Of a stretch of 64,000 nt of DNA, positions 51,616-60,899 are shown piece after piece. The notes below the pieces were generated by a model. That model searched no databases. It was not told the DNA's origin and saw only the letters and a list, made by a program, of their open reading frames with translations. The first letter of the stretch is position 1; each line of letters begins with the position of its first letter. Source of the DNA: Amnibacterium sp. CER49 (GTDB taxonomy: Bacteria; Actinomycetota; Actinomycetes; Actinomycetales; Microbacteriaceae); the NCBI RefSeq assembly GCF_029846255.1, contig NZ_JARVWQ010000001.1:1488001-1552000 (forward strand), read 5' to 3'. The position numbers and the translations under genes were made by a program.

Positions 51616-52484
51616 GCATCGAGGTCGTCTACGAGATCCCCGCGACACGAGCGGCCGTGCGTGCGCTGCGCGATCGCGGCCGCGTCGCGCTCGTGCCGAC
51701 GATGGGGGCCCTGCACGACGGCCACCTCGCCCTCGTCGCCGCAGCGCACGAGTCCGCCGACGCGGTGGTCGCGTCGGTGTTCGTGAACCCGCTGCAGTTC
51801 GGGCCGAACGAGGACTTCCAGCGCTACCCGCGCACCTTCGAGGCGGACCGCGCCGCCCTCGAGGCCGCCGAGGTCGACCTCGTGTTCGCGCCCGGGGTCG
51901 ACGACATGTACCCCGACGGCCCCGTCACGGTGCGGGTCGCGGCCGGGCCCGTCGGCGAGCTGCTCGAGGGCGCGGTGCGTCCCGGCCACTTCGACGGCGT
52001 GCTCACCGTCGTGGCGAAGCTGATCTCGATCGTGCAGCCCGACGTCGTCCTCTTCGGGCAGAAGGACGCCCAGCAGGTGTTCCTCGTGCAGCGCATGGTG
52101 CGCGACCTCGACCTCCCCGTCGAGGTGCGCGTCGTGCCGATCCAGCGCGAGGGCGACGGGCTCGCCCGCTCGAGCCGCAACCGCTACCTGTCGGGAGAGG
52201 AGCGCGCCGCCGCCCGCGCGATGCCGGACGCGCTCGCCGCGGCCGCGCAGGCCGCGCCGCAGGGCGCGCAGGCCGCCGCCGACGCCGCCCGCGCCGTGCT
52301 CTCGGCCGTGGCCGGTGTCGCCGTCGACTACGTCGCGATCGTCGATCCGGCCACGTTCGACGCGGTGGACGACCGGTATCGTGGCCCTGCCCTCGTGCTC
52401 CTCGCCGCCCGGTTCGGCGGCACGCGGCTGCTCGACAACGCCGCCGTCGTGCTGCGCGAGGCCCCCCAGCCCGAGCGCCCCTGA
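51612..52484 (+). CDS. panC: Pantothenate synthetase
   Basis: A 290-residue enzyme condensing pantoate and beta-alanine with ATP. Motifs: 'VPTMGALHDGHLALV' (HxGH nucleotide site), 'ASVFVNPLQFGPNEDFQRYP', 'LFGQKDAQQVFLVQRMVRDL' and 'GLARSSRNRYLSGEER'. AAGGAGG precedes GTG 51612. panB and panD are not in the window. Confidence 0.95.
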   Translation: MSIEVVYEIPATRAAVRALRDRGRVALVPTMGALHDGHLALVAAAHESADAVVASVFVNPLQFGPNEDFQRYPRTFEADRAALEAAEVDLVFAPGVDDMYPDGPVTVRVAAGPVGELLEGAVRPGHFDGVLTVVAKLISIVQPDVVLFGQKDAQQVFLVQRMVRDLDLPVEVRVVPIQREGDGLARSSRNRYLSGEERAAARAMPDALAAAAQAAPQGAQAAADAARAVLSAVAGVAVDYVAIVDPATFDAVDDRYRGPALVLLAARFGGTRLLDNAAVVLREAPQPERP

Positions 52485-52493
52485 AGGAGCCGC

Positions 52494-53975
52494 ATGACCG
52501 ACGCCGCCGAGGCCACGGACACCGTCGAGCAGCGCGAGGTCCGGCTGGGCAAGCGGCAGCGCCTCCTCGAGCAGGGTGAGGCCTACCCGGTCGGTGTGCC
52601 CGTCACGACCACGATCGGGTCGCTCCGCGAGCGCTTCCCGGAGCTCGAGCCCGACACCCGCACCGGCGAGCGCGCGGGCGTCGCGGGCCGCGTGGTGCAC
52701 CTCCGCAACACCGGCAAGCTCTGCTTCGCAGCGCTGCAGTCGGGCGACGGCAGCCGCATCCAGGCGATGGTCGCGCTCGACTCCGTCGGCGACACGTCGC
52801 TCGCGGACTTCAAGGCGCTCGTCGACCTCGGCGACCAGCTGTTCGTCGCCGGCGACGTGATCACGTCCCGCCGCGGTGAGCTGTCGATCCAGGTCGACGA
52901 GTGGCGCATCGCCGCGAAGGCGCTGCTGCCGCTGCCGAACCTGCACAGCGAGCTCTCCGAGGAGACGCGGGTGCGCAGCCGCTACCTCGACCTCATCGTG
53001 CGACCCGAGGCCCGCCGCATGGTGCACGCCCGCGCGGCCGCCGTCTCGTCGCTCCGGGCGACGTTCGCCCGTCGCGGGTTCATCGAGCTCGAGACCCCGA
53101 TGCTGCAGACCCAGCAGGGCGGTGCGTCCGCGCGCCCGTTCCGCACCGCCTCGCGCGCCTACGACACCGACCTGTTCCTCCGCATCGCGCCCGAGCTCTT
53201 CCTCAAGCGGGCCGCGGTCGGCGGCCTGGAGCGCATCTTCGAGATCAACCGGAACTTCCGCGACGAGAACCCGGACGCCACGCACTCGCCCGAGTTCGCG
53301 ATGCTCGAGGCGTACGAGGCCTACTCCGACTACCAGGGGATGGCCGACCTCACGCAGGAGCTCGTCCAGCAGTCCGCGCTCGCCGCCGGCGGGTCCGAGC
53401 AGATCGAGTGGTTCGACGGCACCCGCTTCGACGTCGGGGGCACCTGGGACCGGATCAGCATGTACCCGTCGCTCAGCGAGGCGTCCGGCATCGAGATCAC
53501 GCCCGAGACGCCCCTGTCCGAGCTCGTCGCGCTCACGGATCGCCTCGAGATCGAGGTGCCGCACCCGATCCGCGGCAAGTACGTCGAGGAGCTCTGGGAG
53601 CACTTCGTCAAGAAGACGCTCGAGCGTCCGACCTTCGTCATGGACTTCCCCGTCGACACCTCGCCGCTCGTGCGCGATCACCGGTCGATCCCCGGCGTGG
53701 TCGAGAAGTGGGACCTCTACGTGCACGGGTTCGAGCTGGCCACCGGCTACTCCGAGCTCGCGGATCCGGTGATCCAGCGGCAGCGGTTCGTGGAGCAGGC
53801 CGCGCTGGCGGCGCAGGGCGACCCCGAGGCGATGCGGATCGACGAGGACTTCCTCCGCGCCCTCGAGTTCGGGCTGCCGCCCACCGGCGGGATGGGCATG
53901 GGCATCGACCGGCTGCTCATGGTGCTCACCGGCGAGAACATCCGCGAGACGATCCTCTTCCCGCTCGTCAAGTAG
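52494..53975 (+). CDS. lysS: Lysyl-tRNA synthetase, class II
   Basis: A 493-residue class II LysRS. N-terminal OB-fold anticodon-binding domain (about 55-165, 'AGVAGRVVHLRNTGKLCFAA'), then motif 1 'RRGFIELETPMLQTQQGGA', motif 2 'FEINRNFRDENPDATHSPEF' and motif 3 'GLPPTGGMGMGIDRLLMVLT'. Starts 9 bp after panC with AAGGAG; last gene of the operon. Confidence 0.96.
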   Translation: MTDAAEATDTVEQREVRLGKRQRLLEQGEAYPVGVPVTTTIGSLRERFPELEPDTRTGERAGVAGRVVHLRNTGKLCFAALQSGDGSRIQAMVALDSVGDTSLADFKALVDLGDQLFVAGDVITSRRGELSIQVDEWRIAAKALLPLPNLHSELSEETRVRSRYLDLIVRPEARRMVHARAAAVSSLRATFARRGFIELETPMLQTQQGGASARPFRTASRAYDTDLFLRIAPELFLKRAAVGGLERIFEINRNFRDENPDATHSPEFAMLEAYEAYSDYQGMADLTQELVQQSALAAGGSEQIEWFDGTRFDVGGTWDRISMYPSLSEASGIEITPETPLSELVALTDRLEIEVPHPIRGKYVEELWEHFVKKTLERPTFVMDFPVDTSPLVRDHRSIPGVVEKWDLYVHGFELATGYSELADPVIQRQRFVEQAALAAQGDPEAMRIDEDFLRALEFGLPPTGGMGMGIDRLLMVLTGENIRETILFPLVK

Positions 53976-53987
53976 GGCGGCGCCGGG

Positions 53988-56114
53988 TCAGGAGGTCGCG
54001 CCCGCCAGCCGCTGCTGCACGATCGGTGCGAGGTGGCGCCGCAGCCACGGGACGGTGGTGCGCGCATAGGTGTCGGTGATGTGGTTCAGGTCCCGGTACA
54101 CGAGCACGTTGCCGATCACGCCGGGGCACCAGGTGGTGCCGCAGAACGCGTCCACCGGGTCGAGCACGCCGACGCCGGGGGTCTCGGCGGCGGCCCGGAG
54201 CAGCGGATCGGGCTGGAACGACTCCGCGGCCTTCCGGGACCGCCCGCAGGTCGCCGGATCGTGGGCCGCGACGCAGTCGGGGATGGTCCCGCCCGTCGCC
54301 GACGGGGGCGCCGGGGTGTCGCCGAGGGCGACGACCGCCATGCCCTCCTGCTGCAGCGTGCGCCAGAGCGAGGAGTAGCCGTCCGCCGCGCCCCGCACCT
54401 CGCGCGGGAAGTCCCCGCGCCAGCCGGTCGTGAGCACCACCCGGACGTGCCGGCTGCGCAGGACCTCCATGCCGTACCGCACAGCGGTGGTGCAGTTCGA
54501 GTGCCCCGAGCGCTCCATCTCGCGGGGGCGGAGGTTGAACGGGCACGAGTTGTGCATCAGGGTGAGCAGCCGCCAGTGCTCCTGCTTCGCCAGCAGGTCC
54601 ATCGCACCGCTCCACATCACGGCGTGGGAGTCGCCCACGAACGCGACCGTGACGTCGCCTCTCGGGTCGCCGAGCACGCACACCGGCGAGCGGGGATCGA
54701 GATGACCTGTCGTGCACCGCGGGAAGGGGATGTCGTTCCCCGCCTGCGCCGGCTCCGGCACGGTCACGTGCTGCGGGCGCACCCAGGTGCGGTCGGCGGC
54801 CGCGTCGAGCGCGGGCCAGCCGATCGGGGCTCCCGCCGAGGGCGTCAGCACGACCCGGCCGGCCGCCGCGTCCGCGTCCGCCGCGATCCGGTCGCGGAGG
54901 ACGAGGGCGCCGCCGAGGGAGGCCGCGACGAGGGCGGCGACGAGCCCGGCCGAGACGAACCGGAGCGGCCGCCGGATCCGGGCGCGGCGGAAGGGCTGCT
55001 CGATGAAGCGGTACGACAGGAAGGCGAGCCCCAGCGCGCCGAGGACGAGCGCTGCGGACTGCAGCCGGCCGGGCGCGTGCCCCGTGAGCGCGCGCGAGAA
55101 GACGAGCAGGGGCCAGTGCCAGAGGTACAGGGAGTACGACACGTCTCCGACGAACCGCACCGGGCGGAGGGCCCAGACGCGTCGGAGGACCGGCGCGTCT
55201 CCGCCCGCGATCACCGCCAGGGCGCCGAGCACCGGCAGTGCCGCGGCCCAACCCGGCATCGGGGTCGCGGCGGTGAACACCATCGCCGCGGTGAGGATCG
55301 CCCCCACACCGCCCGCCTGGACCACGGCGGCGGCGGCCGGAGGCAGCCGCCGCTCGCCGAGCAGCGCGGCGAGGAGGCCGCCCGCGGCGAGCTCCCACAT
55401 GCGGGTCGGCGTGATGAAGTACGCCGCCTCGGACCCCGAGGCGGTGAGCCAGACGCCGTACGCGAGCGAGGCGACGAGCACGAGTCCGAACGGCAGCGGC
55501 GCCCACCGGCGGATGAGGGCGGCCCGCCGCCGGGCGAGCAGCGCGAGTCCGAGGACGAGCAGCGGCCAGAGCAGGTAGAACTGCTCCTCCACGCCGAGCG
55601 ACCAGAAGTGCTCGAAGGGTGAGGCGTCGGGCGACTGCGCCTGGTAGTCGACGGACTGCGCGGCGAACAGCCAGTTCGCCGCCGACAGGGCGGACCAGAC
55701 GGCCGCGCGCCCGACCTCGGCCGCGGCGGTGCGGGGCAGCGCGATGGACGCGGTGACGGTGACGACGGCGACGGTCGCGAGCGCCGCCGGCAGGATGCGC
55801 CTGACCCGGTTCGCCCAGAACCCGGTGAGGCTCACCCCGCCGGTCGACTCGGCCTCGCGGAGCAGGTGCCCTGAGATGAGGAAGCCGGAGATCACGAAGA
55901 AGACGTCGACGCCGACGTAGCCGCCCGGCAGCGAGGCGGGGCGCAGGTGGTAGACCACCACGAGCGTCACGGCGATCGCCCGCAGGGTCTGCACCTCGAG
56001 CCGCAGGGGGCGCGGTCGCTCTGCGGCCGGCTCGGTGCCGGCGACCGCGGCGTCCGACGGAGCGGCGCCGCGGGCAGGGGTGGCAGGTCGGCTGAGGGTG
56101 TCGGTCGGCTGCAC
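53988..56114 (-). CDS. OafA/YrhL-type acyltransferase 3 with SGNH domain
   Basis: A 708-residue membrane O-acyltransferase. The acyltransferase-3 domain (about 10 helices, residues 40-400) starts 'LEVQTLRAIAVTLVVVYHLR' with the key His and includes 'VDVFFVISGFLISGHLL'. A C-terminal extracytoplasmic SGNH domain carries FVGDSHAVMWS (nucleophile Ser) and DLNHITDTY (Asp/His). Such fusions acetylate or otherwise acylate surface glycans (peptidoglycan, LPS or glycolipids). GTG at 56114. Convergent with lysS. Confidence 0.9.
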   Translation of the reverse strand: MQPTDTLSRPATPARGAAPSDAAVAGTEPAAERPRPLRLEVQTLRAIAVTLVVVYHLRPASLPGGYVGVDVFFVISGFLISGHLLREAESTGGVSLTGFWANRVRRILPAALATVAVVTVTASIALPRTAAAEVGRAAVWSALSAANWLFAAQSVDYQAQSPDASPFEHFWSLGVEEQFYLLWPLLVLGLALLARRRAALIRRWAPLPFGLVLVASLAYGVWLTASGSEAAYFITPTRMWELAAGGLLAALLGERRLPPAAAAVVQAGGVGAILTAAMVFTAATPMPGWAAALPVLGALAVIAGGDAPVLRRVWALRPVRFVGDVSYSLYLWHWPLLVFSRALTGHAPGRLQSAALVLGALGLAFLSYRFIEQPFRRARIRRPLRFVSAGLVAALVAASLGGALVLRDRIAADADAAAGRVVLTPSAGAPIGWPALDAAADRTWVRPQHVTVPEPAQAGNDIPFPRCTTGHLDPRSPVCVLGDPRGDVTVAFVGDSHAVMWSGAMDLLAKQEHWRLLTLMHNSCPFNLRPREMERSGHSNCTTAVRYGMEVLRSRHVRVVLTTGWRGDFPREVRGAADGYSSLWRTLQQEGMAVVALGDTPAPPSATGGTIPDCVAAHDPATCGRSRKAAESFQPDPLLRAAAETPGVGVLDPVDAFCGTTWCPGVIGNVLVYRDLNHITDTYARTTVPWLRRHLAPIVQQRLAGATS

Positions 56115-56228
56115 CCCTCGACGGTGTCACCGGGGCCGCGCGTTCCCGTCGCATCGCCGTCGACGCCGCGGTTGACGTCGCGTGAACAGTCGGTGCCGGG
56201 TGCCCCCGGAACGGGCGGCGCCTCGTCC

Positions 56229-56282
56229 GGGTCGCACCCGACCGCGCCGCACCCCTCGGGGTCGCACTCCCGGGGGTCGCAC
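56229..56282. repeat. Triple GGGTCGCAC repeat
   Basis: GGGTCGCAC at 56229, 56259 and 56274, on the plus strand upstream of the acyltransferase gene. Could be operator repeats or simple sequence drift. Confidence 0.4.
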
Positions 56283-56367
56283 CCCGACTGGGATCGTGCG
56301 CGCTCGGTCGTATGCCGCGATGCTCATATCCGTTCCCGCGGGGGTGGGATCGGGTGAGGGGGACACC

Positions 56368-56448
56368 GTGCGCAAGATCGTCTTCGAGCTGTACCTGAGC
56401 TGGCTGCTCGTCTTCGGCGGCTCGCCCGCCCTGCTCCGCGCCGCCTGA
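56368..56448 (+). CDS. Possible 26-aa membrane peptide
   Basis: GTG at 56368 preceded by GAGGGGG starts a 26-residue peptide with one hydrophobic stretch (FELYLSWLLVFGGSPALL) and a basic start. It could be a real microprotein or the beginning of nothing; no homologue is recognised by eye. Confidence 0.3.
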   Translation: MRKIVFELYLSWLLVFGGSPALLRAA

Positions 56449-56550
56449 CGGAGCGGACGGCCGGTACCCCGAGCGGGGCGCAGGCCGTCCCAGCCGGTCG
56501 CCGAGCCGAGGCCGCGGACAGCCGCGCGCGGCGCCGCCGTCCGCGCGACG

Positions 56551-56556
56551 TACCCT
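56551..56556 (+). promoter_or_regulatory. -10 element TACCCT, leaderless start of the small membrane gene
   Basis: TACCCT ends 6 nt before the ATG at 56563. The same TAnnnT-N6-9-start layout recurs at the metallo-hydrolase, recQ, tilS and ftsH genes. Confidence 0.45.
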
Positions 56557-56562
56557 GAGGTC

Positions 56563-56769
56563 ATGGGCGCGATCGGCGGGTGGGACGAGGGGCTCTGGGC
56601 CATCCTGCCGACGATCCTCGTGGTCCTGCTGTTCTGGTTCGTCATGCGGGCGATCATCCGTGCCGACCGCACCGAGCGCGCCGCGCAGGCGAGGTACGAG
56701 GCCGAGGTCCTGGCGCGGCACGCCGCCGAGCGGGCCGACCGGCAGCCGGAGGACGAGTCGCGCCGCTGA
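56563..56769 (+). CDS. Small single-pass membrane protein (68 aa)
   Basis: A 68-residue protein: short N-terminus, one membrane helix ('LWAILPTILVVLLFWFVMRA') and a charged helical tail (RADRTERAAQARYEAEVLAR). The helix-plus-amphipathic-tail layout suggests a small scaffolding or regulatory protein. It lies immediately upstream of clpC, separated by 162 bp. Unrecognised family. Confidence 0.65.
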   Translation: MGAIGGWDEGLWAILPTILVVLLFWFVMRAIIRADRTERAAQARYEAEVLARHAAERADRQPEDESRR

Positions 56770-56931
56770 TGCGCCTGCCCGCCACGCCCTAAGCCTGGGG
56801 CGAACAGCGGCAGAGGCCCGCAGGGTCGCTGGTTAGCCTCGGTACACCACGCGGCGCGCATCCTGCGCTCCACCGTGATCCCGTCGTCGGGCACCGGCCC
56901 AGGCCGGCCCGACATCCTTCAGGAGCTGAGC

Positions 56932-59427
56932 ATGTTCGAGCGCTTCACCGATCGAGCCCGCAGAGTCGTCGTCCTGGCCCAAGAAGAGGCCAAGATGCTG
57001 AACCACAACTACATCGGCACCGAGCACATCCTGCTCGGCCTCATCCACGAGGGTGAGGGCGTCGCCGCCAAGGCGCTCGAGTCGCTCGGCATCTCGCTCG
57101 ACGCGGTGCGCGAGCAGGTGCAGGACATCATCGGCCAGGGCCAGCAGCAGCCGACCGGCCACATCCCCTTCACCCCGCGCGCCAAGAAGGTGCTCGAGCT
57201 GTCGCTGCGCGAGGCGCTGCAGCTCGGCCACAACTACATCGGCACCGAGCACATCCTGCTCGGCCTCATCCGCGAGGGCGAGGGCGTCGCCGCCCAGGTG
57301 CTCGTCAAGCTGGGCGCCGACCTCAACCGCGTGCGCCAGCAGGTCATCCAGCTCCTGTCGGGCTACCAGGGCAAGGAGCAGGTCGCCGTCGGCGGCGAGC
57401 AGCAGCAGGCCGCCCAGGGCTCGCAGATCCTCGACCAGTTCGGCCGCAACCTCACCCAGGCCGCGCGCGACGGCAAGCTCGACCCGGTCATCGGGCGCGA
57501 GAAGGAGATCGAGCGCGTGATGCAGATCCTGTCGCGCCGCTCGAAGAACAACCCCGTGCTGATCGGCGAGCCCGGCGTCGGCAAGACCGCGGTCGTCGAG
57601 GGCCTCGCGCAGGCGATCGTCCGCGGCGACGTGCCGGAGACGCTGAAGGACAAGCAGCTCTACACGCTCGACCTCGGTAGCCTCATCGCCGGCTCGCGTT
57701 ACCGCGGCGACTTCGAGGAGCGCCTCAAGAAGGTGACGAAGGAGATCCGCACCCGCGGTGACATCATCACCTTCATCGACGAGATCCACACGCTCGTCGG
57801 TGCGGGTGCCGCCGAGGGCGCGATCGACGCCGCGAGCATCCTCAAGCCGCTGCTCGCCCGCGGCGAGCTGCAGACCATCGGCGCCACGACGCTCGACGAG
57901 TACCGCAAGCACTTCGAGAAGGACGCCGCGCTCGAGCGCCGCTTCCAGCCGATCCAGGTGCAGGAGCCGAGCCTCCCCCACGCGATCAACATCCTGAAGG
58001 GCCTCCGCGACCGCTACGAGGCGCACCACAAGGTGTCGATCACCGACGGCGCGATCGTCGCCGCGGCGAACCTCGCCGACCGGTACATCTCCGACCGCTT
58101 CCTGCCCGACAAGGCCATCGACCTGATCGACGAGGCCGGCGCTCGCCTGCGCCTGTCGATCCTGTCGGCGCCGCCCGAGCTGCGTGAGTTCGACGAGAAG
58201 ATCTCGCTCGTGCGCGCCGCCAAGGAGGCCGCGATCGAGGACCAGGACTTCGAGAAGGCCGCCGGCCTCCGCGACGAGGAGAAGAACCTCCTCGCCGAGC
58301 GCCTGCGCCTCGAGAAGCAGTGGCGCTCCGGTGACGTGAAGACCACCGCCGAGGTCGACGAGGGCCTGATCGCCGAGGTGCTCGCCCAGGCGACCGGCAT
58401 CCCGGTGTTCAAGCTCACCGAGGAGGAGTCGAGCCGGCTCATCTTCATGGAGAAGGCGCTCCACGAGCGGGTCATCGGTCAGGAGGAGGCCATCTCGGTC
58501 CTCGCGAAGACGATCCGCCGCACGCGTGCCGGCCTCAAGGACCCGCGCCGCCCGTCGGGGTCGTTCATCTTCGCGGGCCCCACGGGCGTCGGCAAGACCG
58601 AGCTCGCCAAGGCGCTCGCCGAGTTCCTCTTCGACGACGAGGGCGCCCTCATCTCGCTCGACATGAGCGAGTACGGCGAGAAGCACACCGTCTCGCGGCT
58701 GTTCGGTGCCCCTCCCGGGTTCGTCGGCTTCGAGGAGGGCGGCCAGCTCACCGAGAAGGTGCGGCGCAAGCCGTTCAGCGTGGTGCTCTTCGACGAGATC
58801 GAGAAGGCGCACCCCGACATCTTCAACTCGCTGCTGCAGATCCTCGAGGAGGGCCGCCTCACCGACGGTCAGGGCCGCGTGGTCGACTTCAAGAACACCG
58901 TCATCATCATGACGACGAACCTCGGCACCCGCGACATCTCCGGCGGTCCGGTCGGCTTCGTCGCCGAGGGCGACACCTCGACCGGCTACGACCGCATGCG
59001 GGCGAAGGTCAACGAGGAGCTGAAGCGCCACTTCAAGCCCGAGTTCCTGAACCGCGTCGACGAGATGATCGTCTTCCCGCAGCTCAGCAAGCCCGAGCTG
59101 CTGCAGATCGTCGACCTGTTCGTCAAGCGGCTCGGGCAGCGCATGCTCGACCGCGACATGACGGTCGAGCTGTCGGTCCCGGCCAAGGAGCGGCTCATCG
59201 AGCTCGGCTTCGACCCGGCGCTCGGCGCGCGGCCGCTGCGTCGCGCGGTGCAGCACGAGATCGAGGACCGGCTGTCCGAGAAGATCCTCCACGGCGAGCT
59301 GAACAGCGGCGACCACGTGAAGGTCGACTTCGACAACGGCGAGTTCGTGTTCACCACCGGCAAGCGTGACGAGCTCGTCGGTGCGGCCGCCGGCGTCATC
59401 ACGGACGGCGGTCCCGCGGGGGAGTAG
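56932..59427 (+). CDS. clpC: ATP-dependent Clp protease ATP-binding subunit ClpC
   Basis: An 831-residue HSP100 unfoldase that feeds ClpP. Two Clp-N repeats (about 1-145: '[20 protein letters not shown]' and its second copy '[20 protein letters not shown]'), first AAA domain with Walker A GEPGVGKT (about 212), UVR/middle domain (about 415-450, [16 protein letters not shown]), second AAA with GPTGVGKT (about 549), and the C-terminal D2-small domain. ATG 56932 follows AGGAGC. Confidence 0.96.
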   Translation: MFERFTDRARRVVVLAQEEAKMLNHNYIGTEHILLGLIHEGEGVAAKALESLGISLDAVREQVQDIIGQGQQQPTGHIPFTPRAKKVLELSLREALQLGHNYIGTEHILLGLIREGEGVAAQVLVKLGADLNRVRQQVIQLLSGYQGKEQVAVGGEQQQAAQGSQILDQFGRNLTQAARDGKLDPVIGREKEIERVMQILSRRSKNNPVLIGEPGVGKTAVVEGLAQAIVRGDVPETLKDKQLYTLDLGSLIAGSRYRGDFEERLKKVTKEIRTRGDIITFIDEIHTLVGAGAAEGAIDAASILKPLLARGELQTIGATTLDEYRKHFEKDAALERRFQPIQVQEPSLPHAINILKGLRDRYEAHHKVSITDGAIVAAANLADRYISDRFLPDKAIDLIDEAGARLRLSILSAPPELREFDEKISLVRAAKEAAIEDQDFEKAAGLRDEEKNLLAERLRLEKQWRSGDVKTTAEVDEGLIAEVLAQATGIPVFKLTEEESSRLIFMEKALHERVIGQEEAISVLAKTIRRTRAGLKDPRRPSGSFIFAGPTGVGKTELAKALAEFLFDDEGALISLDMSEYGEKHTVSRLFGAPPGFVGFEEGGQLTEKVRRKPFSVVLFDEIEKAHPDIFNSLLQILEEGRLTDGQGRVVDFKNTVIIMTTNLGTRDISGGPVGFVAEGDTSTGYDRMRAKVNEELKRHFKPEFLNRVDEMIVFPQLSKPELLQIVDLFVKRLGQRMLDRDMTVELSVPAKERLIELGFDPALGARPLRRAVQHEIEDRLSEKILHGELNSGDHVKVDFDNGEFVFTTGKRDELVGAAAGVITDGGPAGE

Positions 59428-59446
59428 TCCTCCGCCTCCAGACGAG

Positions 59447-59477
59447 AGGGGCGTCCACCCGACGGGTGGGCGCCCCT
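59447..59477 (+). terminator. Terminator of clpC
   Basis: AGGGGCG (59447-59453) ... CGCCCCT (59471-59477), extended inside by CCACCC/GGGTGG with one T-G pair; followed by TCG. It lies 20 bp past the clpC stop. Confidence 0.75.
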
Positions 59478-59528
59478 TCGTCGTCCTCCCGATTCGGGGA
59501 CGGCGCGACCCTTCGGCAGGATGGCCGG

Positions 59529-60038
59529 ATGACCGAGACGCCGTTCACCGTCCGCCGCGCGCGCACGGCCGACGTGCGGCGGATCGAGCAGCTGATGGCG
59601 CCGCTCGTGGCGGAGCGGATCCTGCTCGGCAAGGACCTGGCCGTGCTCTACGCGGCCGTGCCCGAGATGCGGGTCGCGGAGGCGCAGGACGGCACCGTCA
59701 TCGGCTGCGGCGCGCTGCACGTGATGTGGGACGACCTCGGAGAGGTCCGCACGCTCGCCGTCGACCCCGCCTGGCGCGGTCGCCGGGTGGGCCACGCGCT
59801 GCTCGAGCGGCTCGAGGTCGACGCGCTCGAGCTCGGCGTCACGCGGCTGTTCTGCCTGACCTTCGAGGTCGAGTTCTTCACCCGGCACGGCTTCACGACC
59901 GTGGGGGAGGGGCTCGTGCCGCCGGACGCGCTCGCCGAGCTCGCCCGATCGGGCGACGAGGGCGTGGCCGAGTTCCTCGACCTGGCCCGGGTGAAGCCGA
60001 ACACGCTCGGCAACACCCGCATGTTGAAGCACCTGTGA
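59529..60038 (+). CDS. argA: Amino-acid N-acetyltransferase (short actinobacterial ArgA type)
   Basis: A 169-residue GNAT acting as N-acetylglutamate synthase, first step of arginine synthesis. It matches the short actinobacterial ArgA (mycobacterial Rv2747 type): 'VRRARTADVRRIEQLMAPLV', 'VGHALLERLEVDALELGVTR', 'CLTFEVEFFTRHGF' and a C-terminal 'RVKPNTLGNTRMLKHL'. ATG 59529 lies after the clpC terminator; CAGGATGG nearby is a modest ribosome-binding site. Confidence 0.85.
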   Translation: MTETPFTVRRARTADVRRIEQLMAPLVAERILLGKDLAVLYAAVPEMRVAEAQDGTVIGCGALHVMWDDLGEVRTLAVDPAWRGRRVGHALLERLEVDALELGVTRLFCLTFEVEFFTRHGFTTVGEGLVPPDALAELARSGDEGVAEFLDLARVKPNTLGNTRMLKHL

Positions 60039-60137
60039 TGCGGGCTCGGCGCGTCGCGGCGACTTAGGCTGTCCGCCGCGGGCCCGGCACAGCGGTCACC
60101 GGCCGCTCCACCATGAGCCGCAGTGCGAGGAGGGCTC

Positions 60138-60899
60138 GTGGCGCTCGACGACAGCCGGTCGCGGTTCTTCTCGGCGGCCGCCGTGCTGTTCGACCTCGAC
60201 GGGGTGCTCACGCCCACCGCCGAGCTGCACATGCAGGCCTGGGCGGAGATGTTCCAGGCGCTCTTCGTGCAGTTCAGGGTCACGCAGCCGTACACCGACG
60301 ACGACTACTTCCGGTACCTCGACGGCCGTCCCCGCTACGAGGGCGTCGCCCTCGTGCTCGCGTCCCGCGGCATCGATGTGCCCCACGGCGACCCGGGCGA
60401 TCCCGTCGACGCCGACACCGTCTGCGGCATCGGCAACCGCAAGAACACCGTGTTCAACGCGCTGCTCGAGCGACAGGGGATCGCGGCGTTCCCGGGATCC
60501 GTCGCTGTGCTCGACCGGCTCGCCGAGCAGGACGTGCCCGCCGCGGTCGTCTCGAGCTCGAAGAACGCCGTCCCCGTGCTCGAGGCAGCGCACCTGCTGC
60601 CCCGCTTCCCCGTGGTCGTCGACGGGGTCGTCGCCGCGGAGCACGGCCTGCCGGGCAAACCGCGGCCCGACATCTTCCTCGAGGCCGCTCGGCGGCTTGG
60701 GGTCGAGCCCGGGCGCTCGGTCGTCGTCGAGGACGCCATCTCCGGCGTCGAGGCCGGCCGCGCAGGCGGCTTCGGTCTCGTGGTCGGCGTCGATCGCGGC
60801 GCCGGCGCGGACGCCCTGCTCCGCGCGGGCGCCGACGTCGTCGTGCCCGACCTCGCCGACCTGCTCCCCTCCTCTGCTTCGGAAGGACCCCGATCCTGA
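60138..60899 (+). CDS. HAD-family beta-phosphoglucomutase
   Basis: A 253-residue HAD phosphatase/mutase. Motif I 'AVLFDLDGVLTPTAELHMQA' (two catalytic Asp), motif II 'AAVVSSSKNAVPVL', motif III 'LPGKPRPDIFLEAARRLG' and motif IV 'VVEDAISGVEAGRAGGF'. GTG 60138 follows GAGGAGGG. Overlaps the GH65 start by 1 bp; it isomerises the beta-glucose 1-phosphate released by that phosphorylase to glucose 6-phosphate. Confidence 0.9.
   Translation: MALDDSRSRFFSAAAVLFDLDGVLTPTAELHMQAWAEMFQALFVQFRVTQPYTDDDYFRYLDGRPRYEGVALVLASRGIDVPHGDPGDPVDADTVCGIGNRKNTVFNALLERQGIAAFPGSVAVLDRLAEQDVPAAVVSSSKNAVPVLEAAHLLPRFPVVVDGVVAAEHGLPGKPRPDIFLEAARRLGVEPGRSVVVEDAISGVEAGRAGGFGLVVGVDRGAGADALLRAGADVVVPDLADLLPSSASEGPRS

Noticed and set aside
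56770-56931. ClgR or CIRCE operator before clpC
   Set aside because: No convincing CGCT...AGCG ClgR palindrome or CIRCE repeat was found; only TAGCCT- and TACACC-like -10 candidates are visible.
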